64,000 bases of DNA from Bdellovibrio sp. ZAP7 (lineage in GTDB: Bacteria; Bdellovibrionota; Bdellovibrionia; Bdellovibrionales; Bdellovibrionaceae), in NCBI RefSeq assembly GCF_006874645.1, contig NZ_CP030082.1:2604001-2668000 (forward strand), written 5' to 3'. A program made the position numbers and the translations under genes. The first letter of the stretch is position 1, and each line of letters begins with the position of its first letter. Under the pieces are notes generated by a model. That model saw nothing but the letters and a program-made list of their open reading frames with translations, did not search any database and was not told the origin of the DNA. This document shows, one piece after another, positions 36,194 through 44,872 of the stretch.

Positions 36194-38794
36194 CTATTTA
36201 AGGATCTTTTTCAAGAACTTTCCGGTTTCGCTTTCTTTAACTTTTGTTACATCTTCAGGAGAACCGGTCGCAACAATGCGCCCCCCGTGTTTTCCGCCGT
36301 CAGGTCCCAGATCAATCACATGATCCGCGGTTTTAACGACTTCCATGGCATGTTCAATCACCAGCACGGTATTGCCCTGATCTGCTAATTCCTGCAGCAA
36401 CTCCACCAGCTTTCTGACATCGTCAAAGTGGAGACCTGTCGTTGGCTCATCCAGGATATAAAGCGTTTTGCCGGTGCCACGACGAGAAAGCTCTTTAGAA
36501 AGCTTCACGCGCTGAGCCTCACCACCCGATAACGTTGTCGAGCTTTGACCCAAGGTCATGTAATCCAAGCCCACCCGGTGGAGTGTCTCGAGTTTACGAT
36601 AGATCTGGCTGTGGTTTTTAAAGAACTCCAAAGCCTCGCCCACATTCATATCCAAAACATCGGAAATAGATTTTTCCTTATATTTAATATTCAACGTTTC
36701 GCGATTATAGCGTTTACCCATACACGTATCGCAAGTCACAAACACGTCGCTAAGAAAGTGCATCTCGACGCGAATTTGTCCGTGCCCCATGCATGTCTCG
36801 CAGCGCCCACCTTTGACATTGAAACTGAAACGACCCGGCTCATATCCACGAAGTTTTGAATCCGGCAAATTCGCAAACAAATCACGAATCATCGGGAATA
36901 AACCCACATAAGTCGCTGGAGTCGAACGCGGCGTACGACCGATCGGTCTTTGATTGATATCAATGACCTTATCGATTTTATCCAGACCTTCGATTTTTTT
37001 ATAAGGAGAGGGCTCTGCCAAAGCCTTATAAAATTTCTTGGCCAAAATTTTGTACAAAGTATCAATAATCAATGTCGATTTACCAGAACCGGAGACACCT
37101 GTGACCGCCGTCAAAGTACCCAGTGGAATTTTAAGATTCACGTTCTGAAGATTATTCCCCGTCGCACCGATCAATTCCAAAAACTGACCATTGCCAGGAC
37201 GACGTTTTTTAGGGACTGGAATACGCACTTCACCTTTGAGGTATTTCCCTGTCAAAGAGTTGGGATTATTTTCCAACTCTTCCGGAGTCCCCTGCGCCAT
37301 TTTCTCGCCGCCCAGGCGTCCTGCACGAGGACCCAAGTCGACAACGAAATCGGCATAGCGAATGGTGTCTTCGTCATGCTCTACCAGCAAGATCGTGTTA
37401 CCGCGATCTTTTAGTTCTCCGATAATATCCAGCAAGCGATGGTGATCGCGCGGATGTAAACCGATACTGGGTTCGTCCATCACATAAAGAACACCAATCA
37501 AGGAAGAACCCAACTGCGAAGCCAGACGAATACGTTGCGCCTCCCCACCCGACAGAGTGCGGGACGAACGATTCATCGACAGATAACTTGTGCCCACGCG
37601 GATCATATAGTCCAGGCGGTCAGAAATCTGCTTGGTGATTTTTTCTGCGACCAAGCTGTCTTTCTTGCTCCATTTGATATCGCTCACGAATTCACGCAAA
37701 TCCGCGGCACTCATCAAGGCCATATCCGAAATTGTTTTATTCGCGACTTTGATATTCAAAGCTTCAGGTCTTAGACGAGAGCCATGGCAATCAGGACAAT
37801 CATGAAGGACCATTTCGTCGCCTTCTTCATCGTCCTCGTCAGAAGTTTTTTTGCCTTTGTATTTGTAAACAACCTTGTCGAGTTTTTTACCACCGACTTC
37901 GCCGTCCGAAAAAGTTTCTTCTTCGACCAGATCCAGAGTCCCCAAGCCGTTACAAGTCTGACAAGCCCCACGCGGACTATTGAAACTGAACATACGCGGT
38001 TCAATTTCAGGAAAGCTGTAACCACAAATAGGACAAGCCGAGTGCAAAGAATAATTCGTGCGATTGCCATCGAGTGTTTCAATGATCACGCGCCCGTTGG
38101 CCATGGCCAAAGCGGTGTTAATGCTTTCACTTAAGCGATGTTTTAAAGTGTCTTTTAGGATCAATTGATCGATCACCAGATCGATATCATGGGTTTTGGT
38201 TTTCGCAAGCTTGGTGGCTTTATCAAGATCGATCATTTTTCCATCGACCTTGGCTTTCACGAAACCTTTTTTAGCCCAACGCTGGAATTCGGCTAAGAAC
38301 TCCCCTTTTTTTCCAGAAGCCATCGGAGCCAAAACATAGAACTTAGCCCCTTGGCCTTTTTTGGTAACTTCATCAATGATCTGCTGCGGAGTTTGTGAGC
38401 TTACTGGAATATGATGCGTAGGACATTCAGGAACGCCCACTTTTGCATAAAGCAGACGAAGGAAGTCATAAATTTCGGTGACGGTACCCACCGTCGAGCG
38501 CGGATTCGTGCTGACAGATTTTTGATCGATCGCAATCGCTGGCGACAATCCTGTGATGGAATCCACTTCAGGTTTTTTCAGCTGCTCTAGGAAATTACGA
38601 GCATAAGCCGAAAGACTTTCCACATAGCGACGTTGACCTTCGGCATACACTGTATCGAACGCCAGGGATGATTTCCCCGATCCACTCAGTCCCGTGAACA
38701 CAGTGATTTTGTTCCGAGGAATAGTCACACTGACATTCTTAAGATTATGCTCTTTCGCGCCTTTTACTATGATTCCATCTTCTGCTTGCGACAT
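36194..38794 (-). CDS. uvrA: Excinuclease ABC subunit A with a short insertion domain
   Basis: An 866-residue UvrA, the DNA-damage sensor of nucleotide excision repair. Two ABC ATPase halves are seen: Walker [10 protein letters not shown] and GVSGSGKST, and signatures [11 protein letters not shown] and [11 protein letters not shown]. The zinc modules CPICG...CQTC and CETC...CDTC are complete. Most UvrA proteins have about 940 residues. Here the segment between the first zinc module (CQTC) and the following CPDC is only about 50 residues, with the acidic run DEDDEEGDE, so the insertion domain is reduced. All catalytic parts are present. Transcribed with DUF475. Confidence 0.95.
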   Translation of the reverse strand: MSQAEDGIIVKGAKEHNLKNVSVTIPRNKITVFTGLSGSGKSSLAFDTVYAEGQRRYVESLSAYARNFLEQLKKPEVDSITGLSPAIAIDQKSVSTNPRSTVGTVTEIYDFLRLLYAKVGVPECPTHHIPVSSQTPQQIIDEVTKKGQGAKFYVLAPMASGKKGEFLAEFQRWAKKGFVKAKVDGKMIDLDKATKLAKTKTHDIDLVIDQLILKDTLKHRLSESINTALAMANGRVIIETLDGNRTNYSLHSACPICGYSFPEIEPRMFSFNSPRGACQTCNGLGTLDLVEEETFSDGEVGGKKLDKVVYKYKGKKTSDEDDEEGDEMVLHDCPDCHGSRLRPEALNIKVANKTISDMALMSAADLREFVSDIKWSKKDSLVAEKITKQISDRLDYMIRVGTSYLSMNRSSRTLSGGEAQRIRLASQLGSSLIGVLYVMDEPSIGLHPRDHHRLLDIIGELKDRGNTILLVEHDEDTIRYADFVVDLGPRAGRLGGEKMAQGTPEELENNPNSLTGKYLKGEVRIPVPKKRRPGNGQFLELIGATGNNLQNVNLKIPLGTLTAVTGVSGSGKSTLIIDTLYKILAKKFYKALAEPSPYKKIEGLDKIDKVIDINQRPIGRTPRSTPATYVGLFPMIRDLFANLPDSKLRGYEPGRFSFNVKGGRCETCMGHGQIRVEMHFLSDVFVTCDTCMGKRYNRETLNIKYKEKSISDVLDMNVGEALEFFKNHSQIYRKLETLHRVGLDYMTLGQSSTTLSGGEAQRVKLSKELSRRGTGKTLYILDEPTTGLHFDDVRKLVELLQELADQGNTVLVIEHAMEVVKTADHVIDLGPDGGKHGGRIVATGSPEDVTKVKESETGKFLKKILK

Positions 38795-38871
38795 AGCCTA
38801 ACAGTGTACGCCTGATAAATTCCTTGGACAACTCTCTGGCCCAACGCCTTGGCGCATCACAAACAGACAAC

Positions 38872-38902
38872 AAAAAAAGGCCACTTCGCAGTGACCCTTT
38901 TT
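38872..38902 (-). terminator. Rho-independent terminator
   Basis: An AAAAAGG(C)CACT / AGTG(A)CCCTTTTT stem with a TCGC loop and A/T runs. It lies between uvrA and the Gly-rich protein gene, downstream of the latter on the minus strand. Confidence 0.75.
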
Positions 38903-38930
38903 TGATATTTCAAATTTTTGCAGAGCAATA

Positions 38931-39395
38931 CTAAGCTTTTGGAGCCGCTGGAGCTTTGCCTTTTTTAGCAGCGATTTCTTCAGGAGACATACCCCATGGA
39001 GAACCGCCTTTTTTATCGCCGCCGCCACGGCCACCTTGACCACGACCTTTACCACCGCGGCCACCTTTGCCGTGAGCTTCTTCAGCTACAACTGGTTTTG
39101 CAGTGGCTACGAATTCAGGAACGTAATGAAAAGCTTCCACTTGAACAGCTTTAGCTGGAGCTTTTTCGCCTTCGTTTAAACTCATAACCACAACGCGTTT
39201 CAATGTGTTGTTATTATTTTGCGCAACAACATCAAGGGCATTCACGAAATGAGTCAGTTTTTCGCCTTCGAATTTAAAAGTTTCGGAAAGCGCTGTTTGA
39301 ATTTCTTCAGCTGCTTTACCGTCTGTCGTCAAAGCGGCTTTCGCTGCCAAACCCTTGCTCAAAGTAAAGTAATTGAATTCTGTAACTGATTTCAT
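38931..39395 (-). CDS. Gly/Lys-rich basic protein of unknown function
   Basis: A 154-residue protein in two parts. Residues 1-105 form a compact domain (MKSVTEFNYFTLSKG, ALTTDGKAAEEIQ, VVVMSLNEGEK); residues 106-135 are Gly/Lys/Arg-rich (HGKGGRGGKGRGQGG..) and look like an RGG-type disordered RNA- or DNA-binding region. The end is a short basic tail. ATG 39395 follows GAGGGTG. A nucleic-acid-binding role, perhaps as a cold-shock or chromatin accessory, is inference. Single gene with its own terminator. Confidence 0.65.
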   Translation of the reverse strand: MKSVTEFNYFTLSKGLAAKAALTTDGKAAEEIQTALSETFKFEGEKLTHFVNALDVVAQNNNNTLKRVVVMSLNEGEKAPAKAVQVEAFHYVPEFVATAKPVVAEEAHGKGGRGGKGRGQGGRGGGDKKGGSPWGMSPEEIAAKKGKAPAAPKA

Positions 39396-39468
39396 AGGAA
39401 CACCCTCTCGGTTTGATTTGCGATGATAATGACCACCTAAGCATATTCCGTCAATGAATTGGCAGATT

Positions 39469-40134
39469 TTACGACAAATAATCCATCAGAATTTGGTAGT
39501 TTTCGTTCAAAATTACGGACTCATCGTGTGTTCCGCCCTTATCGGGATGAAAAACCCGCGCTAACACCTTTTTGGCGTTCTTTAGGGACTCCTCATCCAG
39601 ATTGTTTTCCAAAGGAAAACCATTCAGGGAGAAAAACTCAAAGGCCGTATTGACATCTTGGGAATAGGTCGTGCCTTTCGGTGACTTACTGGAAACACCT
39701 TTGGCTTTGTTCTTTATTTGTTGGCGTTGTTCTTTCGCACGAGCTTTTTGTTTTTGATATTGAATCTTTTTAAATTCAGCCTGCTTGGCCTTGAATGGTG
39801 ATTCCACCACCTCAAACAATGAACCTTTTTCGATATTCGTCTTAGAATCTAAAAAATCAGGATGTTTTTTTTCAGTCTGCAAAAGGATCGCCCAGATATG
39901 TTTGCAAAATGTCCCTTTCGCCGCCGAACTGCACATACAATCCACCGCGAACGAAGAGCTTGCGATACTTTCCGCAACAAACAAAACCTTTACCGGCTTT
40001 GACGCCTTCACATAACCCTCGATACGCGCATCCCCAGCCACAGAAAGCACCGCCAAGCCCGCAGCAAACTCCTCGCGACCTTGCTTACGCACTTCCGGCT
40101 TAAAAAAATGTTCGTAAAGTTTTTCAACTGACAC
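39469..40134 (-). CDS. SWIM zinc-finger and J-domain fusion protein
   Basis: A 221-residue protein with an unusual pair of domains. Residues 60-85 carry a SWIM zinc finger (CMCSSAAKGTFCKH, the CxC...CxH pattern), usually involved in DNA or protein binding. A Lys/Gln-rich coiled coil (residues 115-145) links to a C-terminal J-like domain (LARVFHPDKGGTHDES) with the HPD motif for Hsp70 stimulation. GTG start after GAGG. The domain pair suggests a co-chaperone targeted to nucleic acid, but this is inference. Confidence 0.75.
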   Translation of the reverse strand: MSVEKLYEHFFKPEVRKQGREEFAAGLAVLSVAGDARIEGYVKASKPVKVLFVAESIASSSFAVDCMCSSAAKGTFCKHIWAILLQTEKKHPDFLDSKTNIEKGSLFEVVESPFKAKQAEFKKIQYQKQKARAKEQRQQIKNKAKGVSSKSPKGTTYSQDVNTAFEFFSLNGFPLENNLDEESLKNAKKVLARVFHPDKGGTHDESVILNENYQILMDYLS

Positions 40135-40248
40135 TGGGGATCCTCTTCGAAGGTGAAACTGTTAAGACCTGCAACCCAACAGCCATCCTTAAAAAGCAGT
40201 CTAAGCACATCCAGCACTCCAGACAACCGCAACCCGCCTGCACGCAAC

Positions 40249-40269
40249 GCAGAACCCTAGCGGTTCTGC
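40249..40269. repeat. Perfect 8-bp hairpin, intergenic
   Basis: GCAGAACC-CTAGC-GGTTCTGC downstream of lepB, 52 bp after its stop. No T run on either side, so it is not a standard terminator; it may stabilise the mRNA end. Confidence 0.4.
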
Positions 40270-40307
40270 ACCGCATATGCAAAAATCGGCAGGCACCTTT
40301 TGCGAAC

Positions 40308-40320
40308 AGGACCTGGCACC
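40308..40320 (-). repeat. Repeat copy 1: GGTGCCAGGTCCT after lepB stop
   Basis: On the minus strand the lepB stop TAG is followed directly by GGTGCCAGGTCCT. The same 13-mer follows the fur stop at 41568-41580. A GGTGCC half also recurs 18 bp away. This looks like a REP-type remnant. Confidence 0.55.
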
Positions 40321-40971
40321 CTAGAGAACTTTGGAACCAATTCTGTTTAATTCTAGCTCTGGCAGGATATTGTCGAACCGGATATTCCACAGGACGAAAT
40401 CAACTTTCCCCTTCAAAGCTTCACGCTTCACAAATCCCCAGTAGCGGCTGTCGAGGCTGTTGTCGCGATTATCACCCATAAAAAAATACTCACCGTCGGG
40501 CACAACTAAGTCGAGTCTCTGTTCGCGCGCGATACGAGGGACTCTTTGTACATGATAAGTGTGACTTTCCAGATGCTCGTCATAAAGTAATTCCTTCGCA
40601 GATCCTTCGAGCGCAAAGTCTGCCAGTTTTGCACCATTAATTGTGACAAAGCCATTCTCGATATGAATGCGATCGCCCGGCAAACCAATCAATCGTTTCA
40701 CGAATGTGGAAGAGTTATCCCCTGGCCAGATAAAGACAATGACATCCCCCCTCTGAGGATCAGATATTTTCTTAAGACTTTGGCTCGTGAAAGGTAGCTT
40801 CAGATCATAGGCCATTTTGTTCACAGCAATATGATCACCGATATGAAGCTGGGGAAACATCGACTCGGAAGGCACGCGGTATTGATCAGCAAAGGACCAA
40901 CGAACCGCAAAAAGAAGCAAGATACTCAAGAGGAAGCTTCTGTTTTTCTTAATGATTTCAATGACTTTCAT
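40321..40971 (-). CDS. lepB: Signal peptidase I
   Basis: A 216-residue type I signal peptidase. One N-terminal membrane anchor (residues 9-26), then the catalytic Ser in VPSESMFPQLHIGD, box C/D RGDVIVFIWPGD and the Lys general base in VKRLIGLPGDRI, and box E GEYFFMGDNRDNSLDSRYWG. It cleaves signal peptides of exported proteins on the periplasmic side. ATG 40971 follows GGAGATATT; the frame extends a little upstream. Divergent from the XRE regulator gene with a 78-bp spacer. Confidence 0.92.
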   Translation of the reverse strand: MKVIEIIKKNRSFLLSILLLFAVRWSFADQYRVPSESMFPQLHIGDHIAVNKMAYDLKLPFTSQSLKKISDPQRGDVIVFIWPGDNSSTFVKRLIGLPGDRIHIENGFVTINGAKLADFALEGSAKELLYDEHLESHTYHVQRVPRIAREQRLDLVVPDGEYFFMGDNRDNSLDSRYWGFVKREALKGKVDFVLWNIRFDNILPELELNRIGSKVL

Positions 40972-41011
40972 AATATCTCCGTAAACTATATGCGACATTT
41001 TGTAATTCATA

Positions 41012-41042
41012 CTTTACATTATGTCAACTATGCTTTACATTA
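41012..41042. promoter_or_regulatory. Paired CTTTACATTA boxes, probable XRE operator
   Basis: CTTTACATTA occurs at 41012-41021 and 41033-41042, exactly 21 bp apart (two helical turns) in the same orientation, in the divergent spacer between lepB and the XRE gene. They overlap the AT-rich stretch where both promoters should lie, and so fit operator sites for the adjacent regulator. Confidence 0.55.
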
Positions 41043-41049
41043 ATCCCAC

Positions 41050-41256
41050 ATGATTATAAATAAGGTAAAACTCGCCCGAATCGCTAAGGGTGATCTGACA
41101 CAACAAGAACTGGCCAACAAAGTCGCCTGCTCACGGCAAACCATCCACTCCATCGAGAGTGGAAAGTTTGTACCCTCTGTCGAGTTAGCTTTGCGCTTAG
41201 CTCGCGAACTCGACACCGCTGTCGAAGAATTATTTAAATTAGAGGAGCAAAAATGA
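41050..41256 (+). CDS. Small XRE-family transcriptional regulator
   Basis: A 68-residue single helix-turn-helix protein: RIAKGDLTQQELANKVACSRQTIHSIESGK is the HTH, followed by a helix LALRLARELDTAVEELF. The size and sequence match the stand-alone XRE regulators that sit beside small membrane proteins. The stop overlaps the next start (ATGA). Likely represses its own promoter through the CTTTACATTA pair. Confidence 0.8.
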   Translation: MIINKVKLARIAKGDLTQQELANKVACSRQTIHSIESGKFVPSVELALRLARELDTAVEELFKLEEQK

Positions 41257-41522
41257 TCTCATGGATCGTTGTTCTATCCGTCGCTATCTATGTGGTTTTT
41301 TATTTGTGGGATCGCAAACAAATCAAAGATGAGCGCGCACAGCTGATTGATCTTAAGGCTTCCGAGTTACAAAACAAGGTAACGATTTTTACTTTGATCG
41401 TTCTTGCCGCTATCTACTGGGTGAATCCCGACGTCCCCGCATGGTTCTTATTACTCGCGATAAATATCGGCAGTTTGTATTCGGAAATTTTCGGGAAGAT
41501 TTATTATCGTTTTAAATTCTAA
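41253..41522 (+). CDS. Small membrane protein paired with the XRE regulator
   Basis: An 89-residue protein with hydrophobic helices at about residues 3-19, 45-58 and 63-75 and a charged cytoplasmic segment (WDRKQIKDERAQLIDLKASE) between. No recognisable family. Its 4-bp overlap with the XRE gene makes a two-gene unit that resembles many HTH/membrane-protein pairs, some of which respond to membrane or peptide stress. Followed by a strong terminator. Confidence 0.65.
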   Translation: MISWIVVLSVAIYVVFYLWDRKQIKDERAQLIDLKASELQNKVTIFTLIVLAAIYWVNPDVPAWFLLLAINIGSLYSEIFGKIYYRFKF

Positions 41523-41549
41523 AAAAAGCCGCTCGTTAGCGGCCTTTTC
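41522..41549. terminator. Bidirectional rho-independent terminator
   Basis: An AAAAAAGCCGCT/AGCGGCCTTTTCT stem-loop with A and T runs. It lies between the small membrane protein gene and fur (convergent), so it can serve both. Confidence 0.85.
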
Positions 41550-41567
41550 TGCGCAGCGTCCGTAAAT

Positions 41568-41580
41568 AGGACCTGGCACC
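41568..41580 (-). repeat. Repeat copy 2: GGTGCCAGGTCCT after fur stop
   Basis: The fur stop codon TAG is followed on the minus strand by GTGCCAGGTCCT with the same G overlapping the stop, matching the 13-mer after the lepB stop at 40308-40320. Confidence 0.55.
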
Positions 41581-42077
41581 TATTTCGCTTTTGCTTGGCA
41601 CTCGGGGCAAACCCCGTAAAGTTCCAAGATGTGGTGAGTCAGTGCGAAACCGAATTGGTTCGCGACTTTTTCTTGTAGCTGCTCGATCGCGCGGTTTTCG
41701 AATTCACAGATCTTGCTGCATTTTACGCAGGTCAAATGGTCATGGTGACCCTTAGGTGTTAACTCGTAACGAGCTGGCAAACCACCCATGCGCACTTCTG
41801 TTACGAAAGCGCCTTCAGTCAAAGTACGAAGGAAGCGGTAAACAGTCGCGAAACCAATTTCAGGATGATCCTTCGCCAATTTTTCGTAAAGCTCTTGAGC
41901 TGTCACGTGACGACGGCCTTCGTGAAGAGTCTTAAGGATCGCCATACGTTGAGAAGTCACTTTCAAGTTCAACTGACGGATGATCTTTTTGAGTTCAGCC
42001 TCATCAAACGGATCGTGATGGATCACGATGTCTTCGTCGTGTTGTCTTGGTAAAAGTGGTACTGAATCTCGTCCCAT
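41580..42077 (-). CDS. fur: Fur-family metal-dependent regulator
   Basis: A 165-residue Fur-family protein. N-terminal winged helix (LKKIIRQLNLKVTSQRMAIL, then ATVYRFLRTLTEGAFV), the metal segment GHHDHLTCVKC with the HHDH ligands, CSKIC nearby and a second CPEC at the end. Both CxxC sites are present, so a structural zinc is expected. It lacks features that would single out PerR or Zur clearly. A long acidic N-terminal tail precedes the DNA-binding domain. It probably controls iron uptake, and a Fur-box-like site lies in its own upstream region. Confidence 0.85.
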   Translation of the reverse strand: MGRDSVPLLPRQHDEDIVIHHDPFDEAELKKIIRQLNLKVTSQRMAILKTLHEGRRHVTAQELYEKLAKDHPEIGFATVYRFLRTLTEGAFVTEVRMGGLPARYELTPKGHHDHLTCVKCSKICEFENRAIEQLQEKVANQFGFALTHHILELYGVCPECQAKAK

Positions 42078-42137
42078 GTGCGGTGGCTCCTAGATCCCTG
42101 ATTTATAGGACGCCACTGGGGTCAAAGTCCAATATTC

Positions 42138-42156
42138 TGACAATGATTATCAGTTA
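42138..42156. promoter_or_regulatory. Fur-box-like site
   Basis: TGACAATGATTATCAGTTA resembles the 19-bp GATAATGATAATCATTATC box (central ATGATTATC identical). It lies 61 bp upstream of the fur start, consistent with autoregulation. Confidence 0.5.
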
Positions 42157-42160
42157 GATT

Positions 42161-43072
42161 TCAAAATGTACGTAATTTTTTCCCGGCAGAAATATGAGAG
42201 ACCGCGTTGTGAGGGTGCAAACTCTCAACATGGCTGAATTCAGCCACATAATCCAGAATATCACTCTCTTTATCCAAGGCCTCTTTCGCACGACGAGCTG
42301 CGTCCTCGCAGAACATCAAGTTCTGTCCGTTACGAAGGGCGAACTCCTGCTCGTCCTCACGCTTTACCGCACCTTGAACTGCTGTCTGCAAAGCTTCCTC
42401 GATCACGTCGATGATTTTTGCGTAGTTATAGTTCGGGCCGACTTCGATTTTCACGCGGGCAAAACTGCGTTGGGCATGCGGAGTTGCCACGATCCCTTGA
42501 GTTGTTCCCAACCACTGGTGAACAACGTCAAAATCCAAGGACTCACTGCCAAACTGCTGTTTGAAATTATCTTGAATCAACTGGCGAGAGAGCGCCGCTG
42601 ATGCAGGACATGTCGAAGAATAAGTAATGACGGCTTCAACATAGTATTTCTTTACACCGTTCTCGTTGAAGGCAGAAAGAACCACCGGGTACGAGCGCCA
42701 AGCCTGGTTGGCACTCTTTAAAGCTTTACGCACCAAGGGAGCTTCGAATTGCACCTGCACCAAGGCTTGTGTGGAAAGGTCTTCGTGAGTTTTCAAAAAC
42801 TCGTCTGTCGCCTGACCTAAAAGCCCCAGGGACATTTCATTTTTAGAAAGCGTTTCCTGAGTGATCAAATACAAGCGTGACATGTGGATGCCACGAGAGG
42901 GTTTTTTATCCAGGCTGACTTTCGCGTCGGCGCGCGCAGGAATGCGGTACACGCCATCTGCTTGTTTCAGCATAATTGGAAGTTCGATGGAACCCATACC
43001 CACCCAGTCAATGGGAGCGAATTTTTCTGTATGAGTTTCTTTAGCGACGTCTGGAAGATGTTTGTTCGTCAT
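42161..43072 (-). CDS. folE2: GTP cyclohydrolase FolE2 (type IB)
   Basis: A 303-residue FolE2, the zinc-independent-type GTP cyclohydrolase that makes dihydroneopterin triphosphate for folate (and queuosine-type) synthesis. Features include PIDWVGMGSIELPI at the start, a central SRGIHMSRL segment with the substrate-binding His, VITYSSTCPASAALS with the catalytic Cys, and RSFARVKIEV with the distal strand. ATG 43072 follows AGAAGGCTGACC; the ORF extends 56 codons upstream without a good site. It is the first gene upstream of fur on the same strand. Confidence 0.9.
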   Translation of the reverse strand: MTNKHLPDVAKETHTEKFAPIDWVGMGSIELPIMLKQADGVYRIPARADAKVSLDKKPSRGIHMSRLYLITQETLSKNEMSLGLLGQATDEFLKTHEDLSTQALVQVQFEAPLVRKALKSANQAWRSYPVVLSAFNENGVKKYYVEAVITYSSTCPASAALSRQLIQDNFKQQFGSESLDFDVVHQWLGTTQGIVATPHAQRSFARVKIEVGPNYNYAKIIDVIEEALQTAVQGAVKREDEQEFALRNGQNLMFCEDAARRAKEALDKESDILDYVAEFSHVESLHPHNAVSHISAGKKLRTF

Positions 43073-43152
43073 GGTCAGCCTTCTACCGCAGATTCCCTGT
43101 AAAGACTCTGTTTTTATAGTTTTTACAGCGAAATTGAAATATAACCGATAAC

Positions 43153-43722
43153 ATGAAAAAGCAACTGATCCTGGCTTCAACTTCCAAATACAGACAAGAA
43201 CTTCTCTCTCGTTTAGCTGTGCCTTTTCAAGCACAACCACCCCTTATCGACGAAGACAAAGAAAAGGATCCATCATTGGCTCCCCGCGCGTTGGCAGAGC
43301 GTCTGGCTTACCTGAAAGCCGCTAGCCTTAAAGGCGAAGGCAAAGTCGTGATCGGCGGTGATCAGTTGGTGTCCTTCGAGGGGCGCATTATCGGGAAAGC
43401 CCACACGCGCGAAAAAGCCATTGAGCAGCTTTTAAGCATGCAGGGCAAAACCCATGAATTGGTCACGGCCATTTGCGTTTTCGACGGTGAAAAAGCGATC
43501 CCCTACACTGACATCACGCGCATGCACATGAAGTCCATGAGTCGCGAACAAATTGCCCGCTATGTCGACTTGGATATGCCAATTGACTGCGCAGGGAGCT
43601 ATAAGATCGAAAAGCACGGAATCATGCTGTTTTCTAAAATTGAAAGCCAAGATTTTACTGCCATTCAAGGATTACCCTTGATTGAACTGTCAAAAATATT
43701 AGAGACTACTAGTCCGCTTTAA
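43153..43722 (+). CDS. maf: Maf-family nucleoside triphosphate pyrophosphatase
   Basis: A 189-residue Maf protein, which hydrolyses non-standard or canonical NTPs (dTTP/UTP group) and affects septum formation. N-terminal motif LASTSKYRQELLSRL, an acidic DEDKEKD, then GGDQLVSFEGRIIGKAH and a MQGKTHELVTAICV segment, then CAGSYKIEKHGIMLF. All are typical of Maf/YhdE proteins. The gene is divergent from folE2 and leads a pair with cdd, 18 bp downstream. Confidence 0.85.
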   Translation: MKKQLILASTSKYRQELLSRLAVPFQAQPPLIDEDKEKDPSLAPRALAERLAYLKAASLKGEGKVVIGGDQLVSFEGRIIGKAHTREKAIEQLLSMQGKTHELVTAICVFDGEKAIPYTDITRMHMKSMSREQIARYVDLDMPIDCAGSYKIEKHGIMLFSKIESQDFTAIQGLPLIELSKILETTSPL

Positions 43723-43740
43723 GGCGAACAGGAGATCACT

Positions 43741-44145
43741 ATGAACGACATGCAAAAAAAACTCTTTGATGCTGCAGCAGTTGCCCAGAAACGTGCCCAC
43801 GCCCCTTATTCAGGCGCGCATATCGGTGCCGCGGTTTTGATGGCTGATGGTCAAATTTTTAACGGATGCAATGTCGAGAACGCTTCTTACGGTGGGACTG
43901 TTTGTGCAGAACGTGTTGCTCTTTGGAAAGCCGTCAGTGAGGGCGCTTCCAAACAAGTTAAAGAAGTGATGGTTATCAGTGATGCTGACAAACCATGGCC
44001 ACCTTGCGGTTTCTGCCGCCAAGTGATCGCGGAATTTGGCAGTGAAGACACCAAAATTTACACGGCCAATCTGACCGGCAAAATGAAAGAATTTAAATTC
44101 TCCGAAATTTTCCCAGAGGCATTTACGCCAAAACATCTAGATTAG
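43741..44145 (+). CDS. cdd: Cytidine deaminase
   Basis: A 134-residue homotetrameric-type cytidine deaminase (cytidine/deoxycytidine to uridine/deoxyuridine). The zinc motif is present: VENASYGGTVCAERVAL (Cys and Glu) and PPCGFCRQVIAEF (PCxxC). Length matches the short tetrameric form. It salvages pyrimidines, useful for a predator that takes up prey nucleosides. Follows maf by 18 bp and is followed by a terminator. Confidence 0.92.
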   Translation: MNDMQKKLFDAAAVAQKRAHAPYSGAHIGAAVLMADGQIFNGCNVENASYGGTVCAERVALWKAVSEGASKQVKEVMVISDADKPWPPCGFCRQVIAEFGSEDTKIYTANLTGKMKEFKFSEIFPEAFTPKHLD

Positions 44146-44156
44146 TTTTCACGCAG

Positions 44157-44184
44157 AAAATCCCGGCAACAACCGGGATTTTTA
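44157..44184. terminator. Rho-independent terminator
   Basis: An AAAATCCCGG/CCGGGATTTTT stem with a CAACAA loop and T run, just after cdd. Confidence 0.9.
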
Positions 44185-44316
44185 ACATCAAGTTAACGTT
44201 TCCTAGTTGTTCAATTTATCAGACGATATCCTTCGAATTTCTCTAATTTACACCAGGCATCATCGGCTTTAAAAACCTCTCCATAACGTACCACTAAAAC
44301 GTATATGGAGATTTCA

Positions 44317-44829
44317 ATGAAAAAAGTCCTCTTCACTTTGATCGCAGTTCTTCCAGCAGTTTCTTTCGCTAAAAAGATCGATTCTTCTTTGGCATCCCAA
44401 GGCAAAATCACAATCAAATCTACGACTGAAGTGAAAGCCATCACTTCTGAAGAAGCCGTAAAAATCGCTTATGAAATTTTCGCTAAGAAAAACCCATTGG
44501 TGATCAATGAAGTAAAAAGAGTTCAAGAAGTTGTAAAAGAAACTGATCCAAACGTGTGCGGCAAACTTGATGCAGTAAAATACCTTGCCCTGACTGACTG
44601 GGGTGGTGGTCGTCCTTCTGTCGACGGTGAAATCGGTGGCGACACAAACTATATGGTGATTCAACCCGTTTCTTGCGATGGCGTTGGCACAGGTTTATAC
44701 GCTGGTGTAGCAGACAATGCGATCATTGCAATTACAGTTGAAAACACCATTAAAGACGTCTTCAGTGACGATTTGAAACAAGTTTTGACTGTGACGATTC
44801 AAGGCAAAGGTCAGATTTCAGTTCAATAA
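44317..44829 (+). CDS. Secreted protein of unknown function
   Basis: A 170-residue exported protein (MKKVLFTLIAVLPAVSFA, cleavage about residue 18). The mature region has two Cys (NVCGKLD and VSCDG), suited to one disulfide, and a beta-rich end (LTVTIQGKGQISVQ). ATG 44317 follows GGAGATTTCA. It is the first of a run of small exported proteins, but on the opposite strand to the others and with its own terminator. No family recognised. Confidence 0.7.
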   Translation: MKKVLFTLIAVLPAVSFAKKIDSSLASQGKITIKSTTEVKAITSEEAVKIAYEIFAKKNPLVINEVKRVQEVVKETDPNVCGKLDAVKYLALTDWGGGRPSVDGEIGGDTNYMVIQPVSCDGVGTGLYAGVADNAIIAITVENTIKDVFSDDLKQVLTVTIQGKGQISVQ

Positions 44830-44840
44830 GAACTCGAATG

Positions 44841-44870
44841 AAAAAGCCCGGTCACCCGGGCTTTTTTTTT
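44841..44870. terminator. Bidirectional rho-independent terminator
   Basis: An AAAAGCCCGG/CCGGGCTTTTTT stem with a short TCAC loop between the convergent genes ending at 44829 and 44873. Confidence 0.9.
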
Positions 44871-44872
44871 AT

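Noticed and set aside
36188..38134. Long plus-strand ORFs opposite uvrA
   Set aside because: Mirror reading frames of the conserved uvrA codons; no ribosome sites.
38798..39064. 88-codon Val/Lys-rich ORF
   Set aside because: Overlaps the Gly-rich gene in another frame and a terminator; composition is a reflection of the GGC/AAA codons of that gene.
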